This document shows, piece by piece, positions 53,650-62,919 of a stretch of DNA of 64,000 nucleotides. The notes under the pieces were generated by a model. The model was not told the origin of the DNA, ran no database searches, and saw nothing but the letters and a program-made list of their open reading frames with translations. Position numbers and translations under genes: made by a program. The stretch covers positions 4,030,001 to 4,094,000 of the forward strand of contig NZ_CP123228.1 of the NCBI RefSeq assembly GCF_029855045.1, written 5' to 3'. Origin of the DNA: Piscinibacter sp. XHJ-5 (GTDB lineage: Bacteria > Pseudomonadota > Gammaproteobacteria > Burkholderiales > Burkholderiaceae_C). Within the stretch, counting starts at the first letter, position 1. Each line of letters begins with the position of its first letter.

Positions 53650-54561
53650 ATGAATGCCAGCCCCTACGCCGAGCGGCGTGCGAGCCGCAGCCGCTTTCTC
53701 GATGTGCGCGGCCTGCGCCTGCACGTGCTGCAATGGGGCGACGACGCCCTCGCCACGGCGCAACGACCGCCGCTTTTCATGCTGCACGGCTGGATGGACG
53801 TGGGCGCGTCGTTCCAGTTCGTCGTCGACGACCTTCCCACCGATCGCCTGGTGTATGCGCTCGATTGGCGCGGTTTCGGCCTGAGCGAGTCGCCCGCCGC
53901 CGACTGCTACTGGTTTCCCGACTACCTGGGCGACCTCGAGGCCGTGCTCGATGCGCTGGTGCCCGATCGCCCCATCGACCTGCTCGGGCACAGCATGGGC
54001 GGCAACGTCGTGATGATCTACGCCGGCGTGCGCCCCGAGCGCATCCGTCGTTTGATCAACCTCGAAGGCTTCGGCCTGCCGGAATCGCGGCCGCAGCAGG
54101 CGCCGAAGCGGTATGCGCAGTGGCTCGACGAGCTCAAGCAGCCGGCGCAGCTGCGCCCGTATGACAGCCTGGAGGGGGTCGCCGAGCGCCTGCGCAAGAC
54201 CAATCCGCGGCTGCCCGAGGCGCGCGCGGCCTGGCTGGCCGCGCACTGGTCGCGGCAACGCGCCGACGGCCGCTGGGAGATTCTGGGCGACCCGGCGCAC
54301 AGGCGCAGCAATCCGGTGCTGTACCAGAAGGCCGAGGTGCTCGAATGCTGGAAGCGGATCGCCTGCCCGGTGATGTGGGTGGAAGGCGCTCAGTCCGATC
54401 CCGGCGCCGGGTGGGGCGACCGCTACCCACGCGCCGACTTCGAAGCCCGCCTCGCCGTCGTACCGCAGCTGGAACGCCACGTGCTCGAAGGCGCCGGGCA
54501 CATGCTGCACCACGACCAGCCGCGCGAGCTGGCGCTGCGCATGGAGCGGTTTCTAGGCTGA
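53650..54561 (+). CDS. Alpha/beta hydrolase
   Basis: The product has 303 residues with an alpha/beta hydrolase fold: oxyanion-hole LFMLHGWMDVGASF (about 42-55), nucleophile elbow LLGHSMGGNVVMIYA (Ser about 116) and catalytic His in VLEGAGHMLHHDQP (about 283). There is no signal peptide, so it acts in the cytoplasm. The substrate is unknown; the pattern is that of esterase/epoxide-hydrolase-like proteins. It stands alone between the divergent GNAT gene and a repeat-rich spacer. Confidence 0.85.
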   Translation: MNASPYAERRASRSRFLDVRGLRLHVLQWGDDALATAQRPPLFMLHGWMDVGASFQFVVDDLPTDRLVYALDWRGFGLSESPAADCYWFPDYLGDLEAVLDALVPDRPIDLLGHSMGGNVVMIYAGVRPERIRRLINLEGFGLPESRPQQAPKRYAQWLDELKQPAQLRPYDSLEGVAERLRKTNPRLPEARAAWLAAHWSRQRADGRWEILGDPAHRRSNPVLYQKAEVLECWKRIACPVMWVEGAQSDPGAGWGDRYPRADFEARLAVVPQLERHVLEGAGHMLHHDQPRELALRMERFLG

Positions 54562-54640
54562 GCCACCGCCCTTCGCCACAGCTCGAACCATCTGAGCGAG
54601 GCACGAAGCGCCCCTCCAGCGGCCTCTGCGGATCCGGCTT

Positions 54641-54690
54641 CGCCGGTGCGCCGGAGGCGCCGCCTCGAGGGGGAGCGCCGAAGGCGCTAC
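54641..54690. repeat. G+C-rich dispersed intergenic repeat with nested hairpins
   Basis: The 138 bases between the convergent hydrolase and exonuclease genes contain short palindromes, among them CCGGCTTCGCCGG and the perfect AGCGCC-GAA-GGCGCT (54674-54688), followed by ACGGGGGTGG. This arrangement is typical of an intergenic repeat family that I recognise from Burkholderiales genomes. There is no coding content. Confidence 0.5.
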
Positions 54691-54699
54691 GGGGGTGGT

Positions 54700-56838
54700 T
54701 CAATACTCCAGCTTCGCGTACAGCGTCTTCTGCGATGCTTCCCGCGCCTGCCGCAGCGTGCAGATACCGCGCTCGGCCAGCAGCGGAATCAGTTTGAGGA
54801 AGATCTCGCCGCAGACGACGGCGTCGCCCAGCGCGGTGTGCCGGCCGACGACTTCGATGCCGAGCCGCGCGGCGACGAGCTCCAGGCGGTGCTCGGCGTC
54901 GGGATGCCCCGGATGGGCCAGCGCCGAGAGCACCAGCGTGTCGAGCACCGGCTGCACGAAGTGCACGCCGGTGCGCTCCTGGGCCAGCTGCAGGAAGCGC
55001 ATGTCGAAGGCGGCGTTGTGCGCCACCAGCACGGTGTCCTCGGCGAAGCGCTGGAACTGGGGCAACACCTCGGTGATGGGAGGCTGGTCGGCCAGCATCT
55101 CGTTCGAGATGCCGTGCACCTCGAACGACTCGCGGCGCACGATGCGCCGCGGCTTGATCAACCGGTCGAAGCAATCCTGGCGCAGCAGGCGGCCGTTGAC
55201 GATGCGCACCGCGCCGATCGAGATGATCTCGTCGCCTTCGGACGGCGCAAGCCCGGTCGTCTCGGTGTCGAACACCGTATAGGTCAGCTCGGCCAGCCGC
55301 CGCTCGTCGAGTTCAGGCGTGTCGCCGCCCTGGCTGAAGAGATCGAAGTCGTAATAGACCGGCCGGATTGCGACCGGCGCCGCGTGCGCGGCCGAAGCCG
55401 GCAGCAGGCGCGCGGTCGGCAGCTGGATGCAGACGCGGCTCGATCCGCCCTGCCGGTCGGACTGCGCCCAGGTTTCCGCACCATGGCGGCGCAGCACCTG
55501 CTCGAGGGTGGGGCCCCGCGCGCCGATGTCCGGCGCATAAGGCTCGTCCTGCCACTCGCGCAGCACCTCCGGCGCCAGGGCCGGCCCCAGCCAGCACAGC
55601 GACAGCCGCGCGAAGCGGCCGGCCGGCAGCGTCTCGATGACCACCGAGCGGATGGCGAATCGAGCGACGAGCCGGCTCGTGAGGCTCGTCAGCGCCTGCA
55701 CCATCGCATGGCTGTCCACGCTGAGCCAGATCGCCTCGCCCGGATCGCGCTGCGCCGCGGTGATGCCGAGCTGCCGCTCGATGTTGCGCTGCAGGGCGTA
55801 GACGAGGTCGGCCGAGATCATGTCCTCCAGCGGCCAGGAGCCCGGCGCATCGGCCTGCGCTGCCACCGCCGCCTCGAGCCGCACCGACAACTGCTCGGCC
55901 TCGTCGCGGATCACCGCGGTGAAGCGACGGCGCCGCTCGGCGTCCATGTCGGGATAGTGCTGCACCGTTTCGGCCGCCGCCCGGATGTTGGCCAGCGACG
56001 CGCGCGTGCCTTCGGTGAGGTGGCGCAGCAGCTGCTCGCGCCGGGTGTCCGACTCCACCGAGCGCGTGATGTCCTCCAGCAGCAACACGAAGCCGTCCAC
56101 TTCGCCCTGCGAATCGAGCACCGGCGCCATCTGCACCCGCAGCAGCATGTCGTTGCGCGCGGTGACGAAGCGCGCCACCGGACGCGCCACGTCCTGGTCG
56201 GCCTGACGCCCGATGCGGTCCAGCGCGTGCAGGATCTGCCCGCGATCCAGGATGCCGAACACCGAGCGCCCGAGGCCGACGGGCAGCGCGCCCGCCTGGG
56301 CCGACCCGGCCTCGAGCAGCCGCGCCGCGCGTTCGTTGTAGAGCAGGATGCGGCCTTCGCGATTGCACACCAGCACGCTGTGCGTCAGCTCCGACATCAG
56401 CGCGGCAAGGCGGTTCTTCTCCTCCTCCAGGCGAGCGTTCGCATCGTCGATGCGCGCCTGCACCTGCCGGCCGGCCTGCTCGCGCACGCCGGCCAGCGCG
56501 TTCACCGCGTCGCCGAGCAGGCGCATCTCCCGCCCGCCGGTGAGCGAGACGCGGTGCTGCGGATTCACCATCTGGATCACCGTGACTTCCTCGGCCATCC
56601 GGGCGGCGGCCATCGGATAGGCCCACATCCACCAGCGAAGCAAGGCGCCGAGCAGGAACGGCAGCATCAGCGCGAGGATGACCAGCAGCGGCAGTCGTTC
56701 CTTCAGCAGCGCCCGCAGCGCGCCGCGCTGCGCGGGATCGATGTCGATGACCAGCGCCAGGCCGACGATGCCGATCAGGCCCAGCACGAACAGCGTCAGC
56801 AGGGCCAGCCGGGCGGCAAAGCGCAGGTTCACGCCCAT
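54700..56838 (-). CDS. Membrane PAS/pseudokinase protein fused to a DEDDh 3'-5' exonuclease
   Basis: The product has 712 residues: two membrane helices (about 9-31 and 48-69), a HAMP-like/coiled-coil stretch (about 100-148), a PAS domain (about 150-262), a region shaped like a histidine-kinase core (about 265-475), then an exonuclease of the DnaQ/epsilon type (about 518-705). The DEDDh residues D524, E526 (FDTETTGL), D612 (HNAAFDMRF), H667 and D672 (HTALGDAV) are present. In the kinase-like part the phosphoacceptor His is absent (TEGTRASLANI in place of SHELRTPL), and the N-box Asn is absent (SLTSRLVARF). It is thus a membrane sensor-like pseudokinase tethered to an active-looking nuclease. 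It directly follows the receiver gene with no gap. Confidence 0.87.
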   Translation of the reverse strand: MGVNLRFAARLALLTLFVLGLIGIVGLALVIDIDPAQRGALRALLKERLPLLVILALMLPFLLGALLRWWMWAYPMAAARMAEEVTVIQMVNPQHRVSLTGGREMRLLGDAVNALAGVREQAGRQVQARIDDANARLEEEKNRLAALMSELTHSVLVCNREGRILLYNERAARLLEAGSAQAGALPVGLGRSVFGILDRGQILHALDRIGRQADQDVARPVARFVTARNDMLLRVQMAPVLDSQGEVDGFVLLLEDITRSVESDTRREQLLRHLTEGTRASLANIRAAAETVQHYPDMDAERRRRFTAVIRDEAEQLSVRLEAAVAAQADAPGSWPLEDMISADLVYALQRNIERQLGITAAQRDPGEAIWLSVDSHAMVQALTSLTSRLVARFAIRSVVIETLPAGRFARLSLCWLGPALAPEVLREWQDEPYAPDIGARGPTLEQVLRRHGAETWAQSDRQGGSSRVCIQLPTARLLPASAAHAAPVAIRPVYYDFDLFSQGGDTPELDERRLAELTYTVFDTETTGLAPSEGDEIISIGAVRIVNGRLLRQDCFDRLIKPRRIVRRESFEVHGISNEMLADQPPITEVLPQFQRFAEDTVLVAHNAAFDMRFLQLAQERTGVHFVQPVLDTLVLSALAHPGHPDAEHRLELVAARLGIEVVGRHTALGDAVVCGEIFLKLIPLLAERGICTLRQAREASQKTLYAKLEY

Positions 56839-57210
56839 CTAGCCGGCCTCCAGTTGCGCCCGGATCTGCTGGAGCAGGTCCTGGGTGGAGAACGGCTTGG
56901 TGATGTAGGCGTCGGCGCCGAGCGCCAAGCCCTTGCTCATCTCGACGTCGCGTCCCTTGGCGGTGAGCATGACGATGCGCATGCGGGCCAGCGCCGGATT
57001 CGCGCGCAGCGTCTGGCACACATCGAAACCCGACACCCTGGGCAGCATGACGTCGAGCAGCACGAGGTCGGGGCGCTCTCGCTCCACCGTGTCGAGCGCC
57101 TCCTGGCCGTCGCGCGCCACGAGCACGCGGTAGCCCTCGCGCTGCAGCAGGTACTCCAGCGAGATGACGATGTTCGGCTCGTCGTCGGCGATCAGCACGG
57201 TCTTGCTCAC
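56839..57210 (-). CDS. Stand-alone response regulator receiver protein
   Basis: This 123-residue protein is a single REC domain: the acidic pair DDE at residues 9-11, phospho-acceptor Asp in [13 protein letters not shown] (about 53), Thr in VMLTAKGRD (about 82) and Lys in YITKPFST (about 104). No output domain is present. The GTG start overlaps the stop of the symporter-kinase (GTGA), and the exonuclease ATG follows immediately, so it very likely receives phosphate from that kinase and passes the signal by protein contact. Confidence 0.92.
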   Translation of the reverse strand: MSKTVLIADDEPNIVISLEYLLQREGYRVLVARDGQEALDTVERERPDLVLLDVMLPRVSGFDVCQTLRANPALARMRIVMLTAKGRDVEMSKGLALGADAYITKPFSTQDLLQQIRAQLEAG

Positions 57211-59990
57211 GATCGGTCCTCCGTTTCCACGAGCACGGCGTCGGGCTCGCGCGCCGGGACGCCCGGCGCGGCGAGCGGCAGCGTGAACGAGAAGGTCGCG
57301 CCCTGCCCGAGCGCGCTGCGCACCCACAGCCGGCCGCCGAAGTGCTGCACGATGCGCCGGCTGATGGGCAGTCCGAGGCCGGTGCCCTGCGGCTTCTCGG
57401 TCAGCGTGTCGCCGACCTGGCGGAACTTCTCGAAGATCAGCTCGTGGTCCTGCGGCGCGATGCCGATGCCGTTGTCGCTCACGTCGACCCGCAGCGCATC
57501 GGGCAGCACGCGCAGCGCGATGGCGATCTCGCCCTGCTCGCGCGGGCAGAACTTCACCGCATTGGAGATGAGGTTGAGCATGACCTGCATGAGCCGGTCG
57601 CGGTCGGCGGGCACGCGCGGCACGTCGTCGGGCAGGTCCAGGCGCAGCCTGGCGCCGTGATCGAGCACGAGCTGGCTGGTGGCGGACACCGCGTCGTGGA
57701 TCACTTCCTTCAGGTCGACCTCGCTCGAGTGCCACTCGGCGTTTCCCGAGTCGAGCTTGGACAGGTCGAGCACCTGGTTGATCATGCGCGTCAGGCGCTC
57801 GCTTTCCTTGACGATGATGGCGATGAACTCGCTGCGCCGATCGGCCGGCATCTGCGGGTCCTCGTGCAGGATCTCGGAGAACGCGCGGATGGACGTGAGC
57901 GGCGTGCGCAATTCGTGGGTCACGGTGGAGATGAAGTCGTCCTTCAGGCGGTCGAGCTCCTTCAGGCGCTCGTTGGCGGCCCGCAGTTCCGCGGTGGCGG
58001 CTTCCAGCGCACGCGACTTCTGCTCCAGCTGGTGGCTGTAGGCGATGACCTGCGAGGCTTCGTCGAGGATGTCGAGCACCTCGTCCATGCCGAGCGGCTC
58101 TTCCTTCACCACCGAGGCCAGCATCACCCGCGCCGATGACGCGCCGATCGCGCCGGCCAGCAGCGTTTCCGCGAAGTGCATCAGCGCCGCATCGGGCGCG
58201 AGATCGTCGATCCCGCCGGCGCCGGCGCGCTCGGCGTATCCCGCAAAAGCCTCCTGCGCTCGCTGCGGCCCCAGGAAGCGCCCGACCAGCATCACCATCT
58301 CCTGCACGGACGCGCTGCCGCGCCACAGGCTCGAACCGCGGCCGGCCACCTTGAAGACGTCGACGAACAGCAGCGCCTGGGCACGGTCGCGGATGCCCTG
58401 CCGGCCGAGCAGGGACACCGCCGCGTAGCCGCCGACGTTGAACAGCATGCTCCAGAACATCGAATGGCTGATCTCGTCGAGCCCTTTCAGTCCGAACAGC
58501 GCGAGCGGCTTCAGCAGCGCGATGCCGAAGGGTCCCTGTTCGATGAAGGACAGGGGCAGCCAGCCCGACTTGGCGAACGACGGCAGCAGCAGCGTGTAGG
58601 CCCACAGCGCGAAGCCGAGCGACAGGCCTGTCAGGGCGCCGGCGCGGGTGCCGCCGCGCCAGTACATGCCGCCCAGCATCGCGGGCGCGAACTGCGCCAC
58701 CGCAGCGAAGGACACGAGGCCGATGGCCACCAGCGCATAGGCCTCGCCGGCGACCCGGTAGTAGGCATAGCCCAGCATCATCAGCGCGACGATGGCGCCG
58801 CGGCGGATGCCGAGCAGCAGGCCCGACAGGTCGCGCCTTTCGGCCAGCGCAAGCGCCTTCCAGCGCAGCAGCAGCGGCATCACGAGGTCGTTGCAGATCA
58901 TCGTCGACAGCGCGATCGTCTCGACGATCACCATGCCGGTGGCCGCCGACAGCCCGCCGATGAAGACGAACAGCGCGAGCGACTCCTGGCGGTGCGCCAT
59001 CGGCAGCGTCAGCACGAAGGTGTCGGCATCGACGCTGCCGGGCGGGAAGTGCATCAGCCCCGCGAACGTGATGGGCAACACGAACACGTTGATGGCCAGC
59101 AGATAGGCCGGAAACAGCCACATCGCCTTCGAGACGTGGTGCTCGTTGACGTTCTCGACCACGCTGATCTGGAACTGCCGCGGCAGGAACAGGATGGACA
59201 GCATCGACAGGAAGATCAGCCAGGCCCACGAGCCGTAGGTGCCGGGCTTGTCGCCCAGCACCAGCAGCCGTGCGATGTCGGGACGCTGGACGGCGTGCCC
59301 GAACAGGTCGGCAAGGCCGCCGTACAGGCCGAAGGTGACGAAGACACCGACGGCGACGAAGGCGAGCAGCTTGACCAGAGACTCGAACGCCACCGCGGCG
59401 ACCATGCCCTCGTGGCGCTCGGTGGCGTCGAGGTGGCGCGTGCCGAACACGATGGTGAACGCGGCCAGCAGCAGCGCCACGTACAGGGCCGTGTCCTGCA
59501 ACACCATCACCTCGCGGCCCTTGACCGGCATCACGACTTCCGGGTATTGCAGCAGCAGGATGAAGCTGTTGGACACCGCCTTGAGCTGCAGCGAGATGTA
59601 CGGAATGATGCCGATCACCGCGATCACCGTGACGAGACCACCGAGCAGCGCGCTCTTGCCGTAGCGGGCGGCGATGAAGTCGGCGATGGAGGTGATGCGG
59701 TTGACCTTGCTGATGCGGATCATCTTGCGCAGCACCAGCCACCACAATGCCGCCACCAGCGTCGGACCCAGGTAGATCGGCAGGAATCCGACGCCGCTGG
59801 CGGCCGCGCGCCCCACGCTGCCGTAGAACGTCCACGAGGTCGCGTACACCGCCATCGACAGCGCGTAGATGTACGGATTGGCGATGATGGAGCGGCCCGC
59901 GTCGGCGCGCTTGTCGCCGTAGTAGGCGATGGCGAACAGGATGCCGAGGTAGGCGAAGGAGATCAGCAGGATCACGCCACCGTGCAGCAT
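57207..59990 (-). CDS. CbrA-like sodium/solute symporter fused to histidine kinase
   Basis: The product has 927 residues. About residues 1-500 form a 13-helix SSS-family symporter ([14 protein letters not shown] opening, [54 protein letters not shown]). A linker with a coiled coil follows, then HisKA with His692 ([13 protein letters not shown]) and an HATPase ([28 protein letters not shown]). The layout is that of CbrA, which governs carbon/nitrogen use and histidine uptake in pseudomonads, but the partner here is a single-domain receiver instead of the NtrC-like CbrB. Transport and sensing are probably linked; the ligand is unknown. ATG 59990 opens directly into the first helix. Confidence 0.9.
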   Translation of the reverse strand: MLHGGVILLISFAYLGILFAIAYYGDKRADAGRSIIANPYIYALSMAVYATSWTFYGSVGRAAASGVGFLPIYLGPTLVAALWWLVLRKMIRISKVNRITSIADFIAARYGKSALLGGLVTVIAVIGIIPYISLQLKAVSNSFILLLQYPEVVMPVKGREVMVLQDTALYVALLLAAFTIVFGTRHLDATERHEGMVAAVAFESLVKLLAFVAVGVFVTFGLYGGLADLFGHAVQRPDIARLLVLGDKPGTYGSWAWLIFLSMLSILFLPRQFQISVVENVNEHHVSKAMWLFPAYLLAINVFVLPITFAGLMHFPPGSVDADTFVLTLPMAHRQESLALFVFIGGLSAATGMVIVETIALSTMICNDLVMPLLLRWKALALAERRDLSGLLLGIRRGAIVALMMLGYAYYRVAGEAYALVAIGLVSFAAVAQFAPAMLGGMYWRGGTRAGALTGLSLGFALWAYTLLLPSFAKSGWLPLSFIEQGPFGIALLKPLALFGLKGLDEISHSMFWSMLFNVGGYAAVSLLGRQGIRDRAQALLFVDVFKVAGRGSSLWRGSASVQEMVMLVGRFLGPQRAQEAFAGYAERAGAGGIDDLAPDAALMHFAETLLAGAIGASSARVMLASVVKEEPLGMDEVLDILDEASQVIAYSHQLEQKSRALEAATAELRAANERLKELDRLKDDFISTVTHELRTPLTSIRAFSEILHEDPQMPADRRSEFIAIIVKESERLTRMINQVLDLSKLDSGNAEWHSSEVDLKEVIHDAVSATSQLVLDHGARLRLDLPDDVPRVPADRDRLMQVMLNLISNAVKFCPREQGEIAIALRVLPDALRVDVSDNGIGIAPQDHELIFEKFRQVGDTLTEKPQGTGLGLPISRRIVQHFGGRLWVRSALGQGATFSFTLPLAAPGVPAREPDAVLVETEDRS

Positions 59991-60004
59991 GTGCCGGCTC
60001 CGGA

Positions 60005-60205
60005 TCAGTGTCGCGGCCGCTCGACGACGAGGATCACGAGGACGATCAGCCCCAGCCACACGCCGAAGAGATAGGCATACAGGGCCGGAATGCCGAACAC
60101 CGTGCCGGCGGTGTCGAACAGCGAGAGCAGCGGAAAGCTGAACAGCAGGCATCCGAGCACGAAAACCGCGACCAGCCGCTGCGCTTGCACCGCGCGATGA
60201 GCCAT
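60005..60205 (-). CDS. Small membrane protein upstream of the symporter-kinase (CbrX-like position)
   Basis: This 66-residue protein has two membrane helices (about 11-28 and 40-60) and a charged end (VVERPRH). It lies 14 bases before the symporter-kinase start. In Pseudomonas a small hydrophobic protein, CbrX, is encoded just before and translationally coupled to cbrA; position, size and topology agree here, but sequence homology was not tested. It might assist folding or stability of the large kinase. The 137 bases upstream contain no other gene. Confidence 0.65.
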   Translation of the reverse strand: MAHRAVQAQRLVAVFVLGCLLFSFPLLSLFDTAGTVFGIPALYAYLFGVWLGLIVLVILVVERPRH

Positions 60206-60342
60206 GCGTCCTCCGGTTACTCGGACCTGGGGGTGACGATTGTAGTAACCGCACGCAGGCGCAGGTCGCCACGCGAAACTCGGGGCCGGGGCGGCGTCTA
60301 CGGAAGTACGACGACTGACCGCCGCGGCGGCGGCCGAGAGGC

Positions 60343-60648
60343 TCAGTCCCTCTCGGCCACGTCGTGCTCCTCGTCCAGGCGGCCCATCCGCCGGGCGTAG
60401 TACGCCGTGATGAGCACATACACGATCAACGCCCCCTGCGAGCCGACCCAGAAGCTGAACGGCCAGCCGAAGAAATTGAAGTCGAGATCGCGCGCGAACC
60501 AGCCGATCCCGAAGGTCACCACGAACCAGATCGCCAGCAGGCCCGCCGTCAGCCGCAGGTTGGCACGCCAATGGGGGCGAAGGCGTTCGTCGTGCGCCGG
60601 GGCGAATGGCTCTTCGGCTGGCGGGGCCGCCTGGGGCCGAAGGTTCAC
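60343..60648 (-). CDS. DUF4212 small subunit of sodium/solute symporter
   Basis: The product has 101 residues with two membrane helices and the DUF4212 pattern: HWRANLRLTAGLLAIWFVVT (about 27-46), GWFARDLDFNFFGWPFSFWV (about 49-68), GSQGALIVYVLITAYYARRM. DUF4212 proteins are the small partners of VC_2705-type sodium/substrate symporters, usually encoded right beside the large subunit. Here the next transporter-like gene is the symporter-kinase instead. The GTG start overlaps the stop of the upstream membrane protein (GTGA). Confidence 0.8.
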   Translation of the reverse strand: MNLRPQAAPPAEEPFAPAHDERLRPHWRANLRLTAGLLAIWFVVTFGIGWFARDLDFNFFGWPFSFWVGSQGALIVYVLITAYYARRMGRLDEEHDVAERD

Positions 60649-60941
60649 CGACACGCCTGCACCCCGATGCGCAGGCAGACCTCGATCTTCGCCAGCGTTG
60701 CCGCAAGCCAGACCAGTGACAGCACCACGAATGCCGCCAGCGGCATGTGACGGTCCAGCACGACGCTCGGCGTGACGGCACGCATGCCCCGCACGAACGG
60801 CCGGGTGAGCACGTCCAGCAGCTGGTAGAAGATGTTCGCCTGGCGATGCGGACCTGCCAGCAGGCCGAGGAGCCACCGGCCCGCCAGCGCCATGAGGGCG
60901 ATCTCGGCCACGAGCTTGACGGACAGGATGGCCAGCAGCAT
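60645..60941 (-). CDS. Small membrane protein, possibly YggT-like
   Basis: This 98-residue protein has two to three membrane helices (about 2-25 and 66-88). A central loop, ANIFYQLLDVLTRPFVRGMRAVTP, has the shape of the YggT family (TxPF-R-xxP). The match is weak, so the family name is tentative and the function unknown. Its stop overlaps the DUF4212 start, so the two are coupled. The 182 bases upstream, shared with the divergent prfB, hold no other gene. Confidence 0.6.
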   Translation of the reverse strand: MLLAILSVKLVAEIALMALAGRWLLGLLAGPHRQANIFYQLLDVLTRPFVRGMRAVTPSVVLDRHMPLAAFVVLSLVWLAATLAKIEVCLRIGVQACR

Positions 60942-61123
60942 GCGGGTGGGGAGCGACGAAGACTTCGTGCGCAGTCTAGCGAGCGATCGCGCAGGGCCGG
61001 CGCGCCCGGATGGTCGCAGCGATTCGGATAAACCCTCGGGGCATCCCGCCTGTGCACCGGCGGGCCCGGGGGGCGCCGCCGCCCGCATGCGAAAATCCGC
61101 CCCCTTCACCGGATCTCAATCCC

Positions 61124-62228
61124 ATGGACATCGAACGCATCAACGCGATCGGCGCGAAGCTTGCCGATCTGACTCAGCGCACCGAAGCGCTAAGGGGGTA
61201 TCTTTGACTACGACCGCAAAGCGCTGCGGCTGAACGAAGTCAACGCGGCCCTCGAGAACCCCAACGTCTGGAACGAGCCCAAGCGCGCCCAGGAGCTGGG
61301 CCGCGAGAAGCGCGTGCTCGACACCGTGGTCGAGACCATCGACCACCTCAGCAGCAATCTCGCCGACAACACCGAGCTGTACGAGATGTCGAAGGCCGAG
61401 GACGATGTCGACAGCATGGCCTCCATCGAGGCCGAAGCGGCCAAGCTCGAGGCCATCGTCGACGGGCTCGAGTTCCGCCGCATGTTCAACAACCCGGCCG
61501 ACCCGAGCAACTGCTTCCTCGACATCCAGGCGGGCGCGGGCGGCACCGAGGCCTGCGACTGGGCACAGATGCTGCTGCGCCAGTACCTCAAGTACTGCGA
61601 GCGCAAGGGCTTCAAGGCCGAGGTGATGGAAGAGAGCGAAGGCGACGTCGCCGGCATCCGCAGCGCCACCATCAAGATCGAGGGCGACTATGCCTTCGGC
61701 CTGCTGCGCACCGAGACCGGCGTGCACCGGCTGGTGCGCAAGAGCCCGTTCGACTCCTCGGGCGGCCGCCACACGTCGTTTGCATCGGTCTTCGTGTACC
61801 CCGAGGTCGACGACTCCATCGAGATCGAGATCAATCCTGCCGACGTGCGCACCGACACCTTCCGCGCCTCCGGCGCCGGCGGCCAGCACATCAACAAGAC
61901 CGACTCGGCGGTACGCCTCACGCACATCCCCACCGGCATCGTCGTGCAATGCCAGAACGACCGCTCGCAGCACCGCAATCGCGACGAGGCCTGGCAGATG
62001 CTGCGCTCGCGGCTGTACGAGCATGAGATGCGCAAGCAGATGGCCGAGCAGCAGAAGCTCGAGGACAGCAAGACCGACGTCGGCTGGGGCCACCAGATCC
62101 GCTCGTACGTGCTCGACCAGAGCCGCATCAAGGATCTGCGCACCAATGTCGAGATCAGCAACACGCAGAAGGTGCTCGACGGCGACCTGGATCCGTTCAT
62201 CGAGGCGAGCTTGAAGCAGGGTGTCTGA
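61124..62228 (+). CDS. prfB: Peptide chain release factor 2, with programmed +1 frameshift
   Basis: RF2 reads UGA and UAA stops and releases the finished peptide. The gene is in two frames: 27 codons from ATG 61124, an in-frame TGA at 61205-61207, then the rest from 61206 to 62228 after a +1 shift, 367 residues in all. The stop-codon recognition tripeptide SPF ([12 protein letters not shown]) and the catalytic GGQ at 252-254 ([18 protein letters not shown]) are intact. Autoregulation is expected: low RF2 lets ribosomes slip past the TGA. The next gene begins within a few bases of the stop. An annotation that ignores the shift would start falsely at 61314. Confidence 0.97.
61193..61208 (+). 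other. prfB programmed +1 frameshift site
   Basis: The sequence AGGGGGTATCTTTGAC matches the classic prfB site: an internal Shine-Dalgarno-like AGGGGG three bases before the CTT slippery codon, then the in-frame stop TGA followed by C, the weakest stop context. The ribosome shifts from CTT-TGA to CTT-T-GAC. Confidence 0.97.
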
Positions 62229-62232
62229 CGCG

Positions 62233-62919
62233 ATGCGGGTTCGTGCACTGCTGTTCGACCTCGACGGCACGCTGATCGACAGCATGCCGCACCACCAGAC
62301 GGCCTGGGAGGAATGGCATCGCCGACGCGACCTGCCCTTCGAACCCGACAGCTTCTTCACCGCCACCGCGGGCCGCGCCAACGCGGAGATCATGCGCACG
62401 CTGGTGCCGGGTCGCACCGCCGACGACTACCTCGCGATGGCCGACGAGAAGGAGCTGCTGTATCGCGAGATCGCGGCGCATTCGCTCGACATGATCGAGG
62501 GCTTCGACGCGCTGCGCGCCGCGGCGCGCGAGCGCGCCCTCAAGCTCGCCATCTGCACCGCCTCGACGCCGGAGAACATGGCGCTCGCCTTCGGGCGCTT
62601 CGGCCTCGACGCGCACATGGACACCGTGGTCAGCCCGGCGGACGGCGTGCGCGGCAAGCCGCATCCCGACATCTTTGTCGAGGCCGCGCGCCGGCTCGGG
62701 GTGCCCGCGGCCGAGTGCATCGTCTTCGAGGATGCACCGCTGGGCATCGAAGCCGCGCGGCGCGCCGGCATGAAGGCGGTGGCGCTGACGACCTCGCTGG
62801 CTGCTGACGACTTCACCGGGTACGACAACGTGCTCGCCATCGTTCCCGATCTCACGAGGATCGACCTGGCCGCGCTGCTGCGCGGCATCCCGGACAACAA
62901 GGAGACTCCCCATGCGTGA
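62233..62919 (+). CDS. HAD-superfamily sugar-phosphate phosphatase / phosphoglucomutase-like
   Basis: The product has 228 residues with HAD motifs in order: nucleophile LLFDLDGTLIDSMPHH (about residue 8), Thr/Ser motif AICTASTPEN (about 112), Lys in GKPHPDIFVEA (about 145) and the acidic motif IVFEDAPLGIEAARRAGM (about 164). The cap and the opening resemble beta-phosphoglucomutase and sugar phosphatases (YqaB type). It probably dephosphorylates small sugar phosphates. I chose ATG 62233, 4 bases after the prfB stop; GTG 62221 within prfB is the alternative. It overlaps pepN by eight bases. Confidence 0.85.
   Translation: MRVRALLFDLDGTLIDSMPHHQTAWEEWHRRRDLPFEPDSFFTATAGRANAEIMRTLVPGRTADDYLAMADEKELLYREIAAHSLDMIEGFDALRAAARERALKLAICTASTPENMALAFGRFGLDAHMDTVVSPADGVRGKPHPDIFVEAARRLGVPAAECIVFEDAPLGIEAARRAGMKAVALTTSLAADDFTGYDNVLAIVPDLTRIDLAALLRGIPDNKETPHA

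Noticed and set aside
61314..62228. prfB starting at the internal start codon at 61314
   Set aside because: The upstream 27 codons plus the classic frameshift site reconstruct the full N-terminus of RF2.
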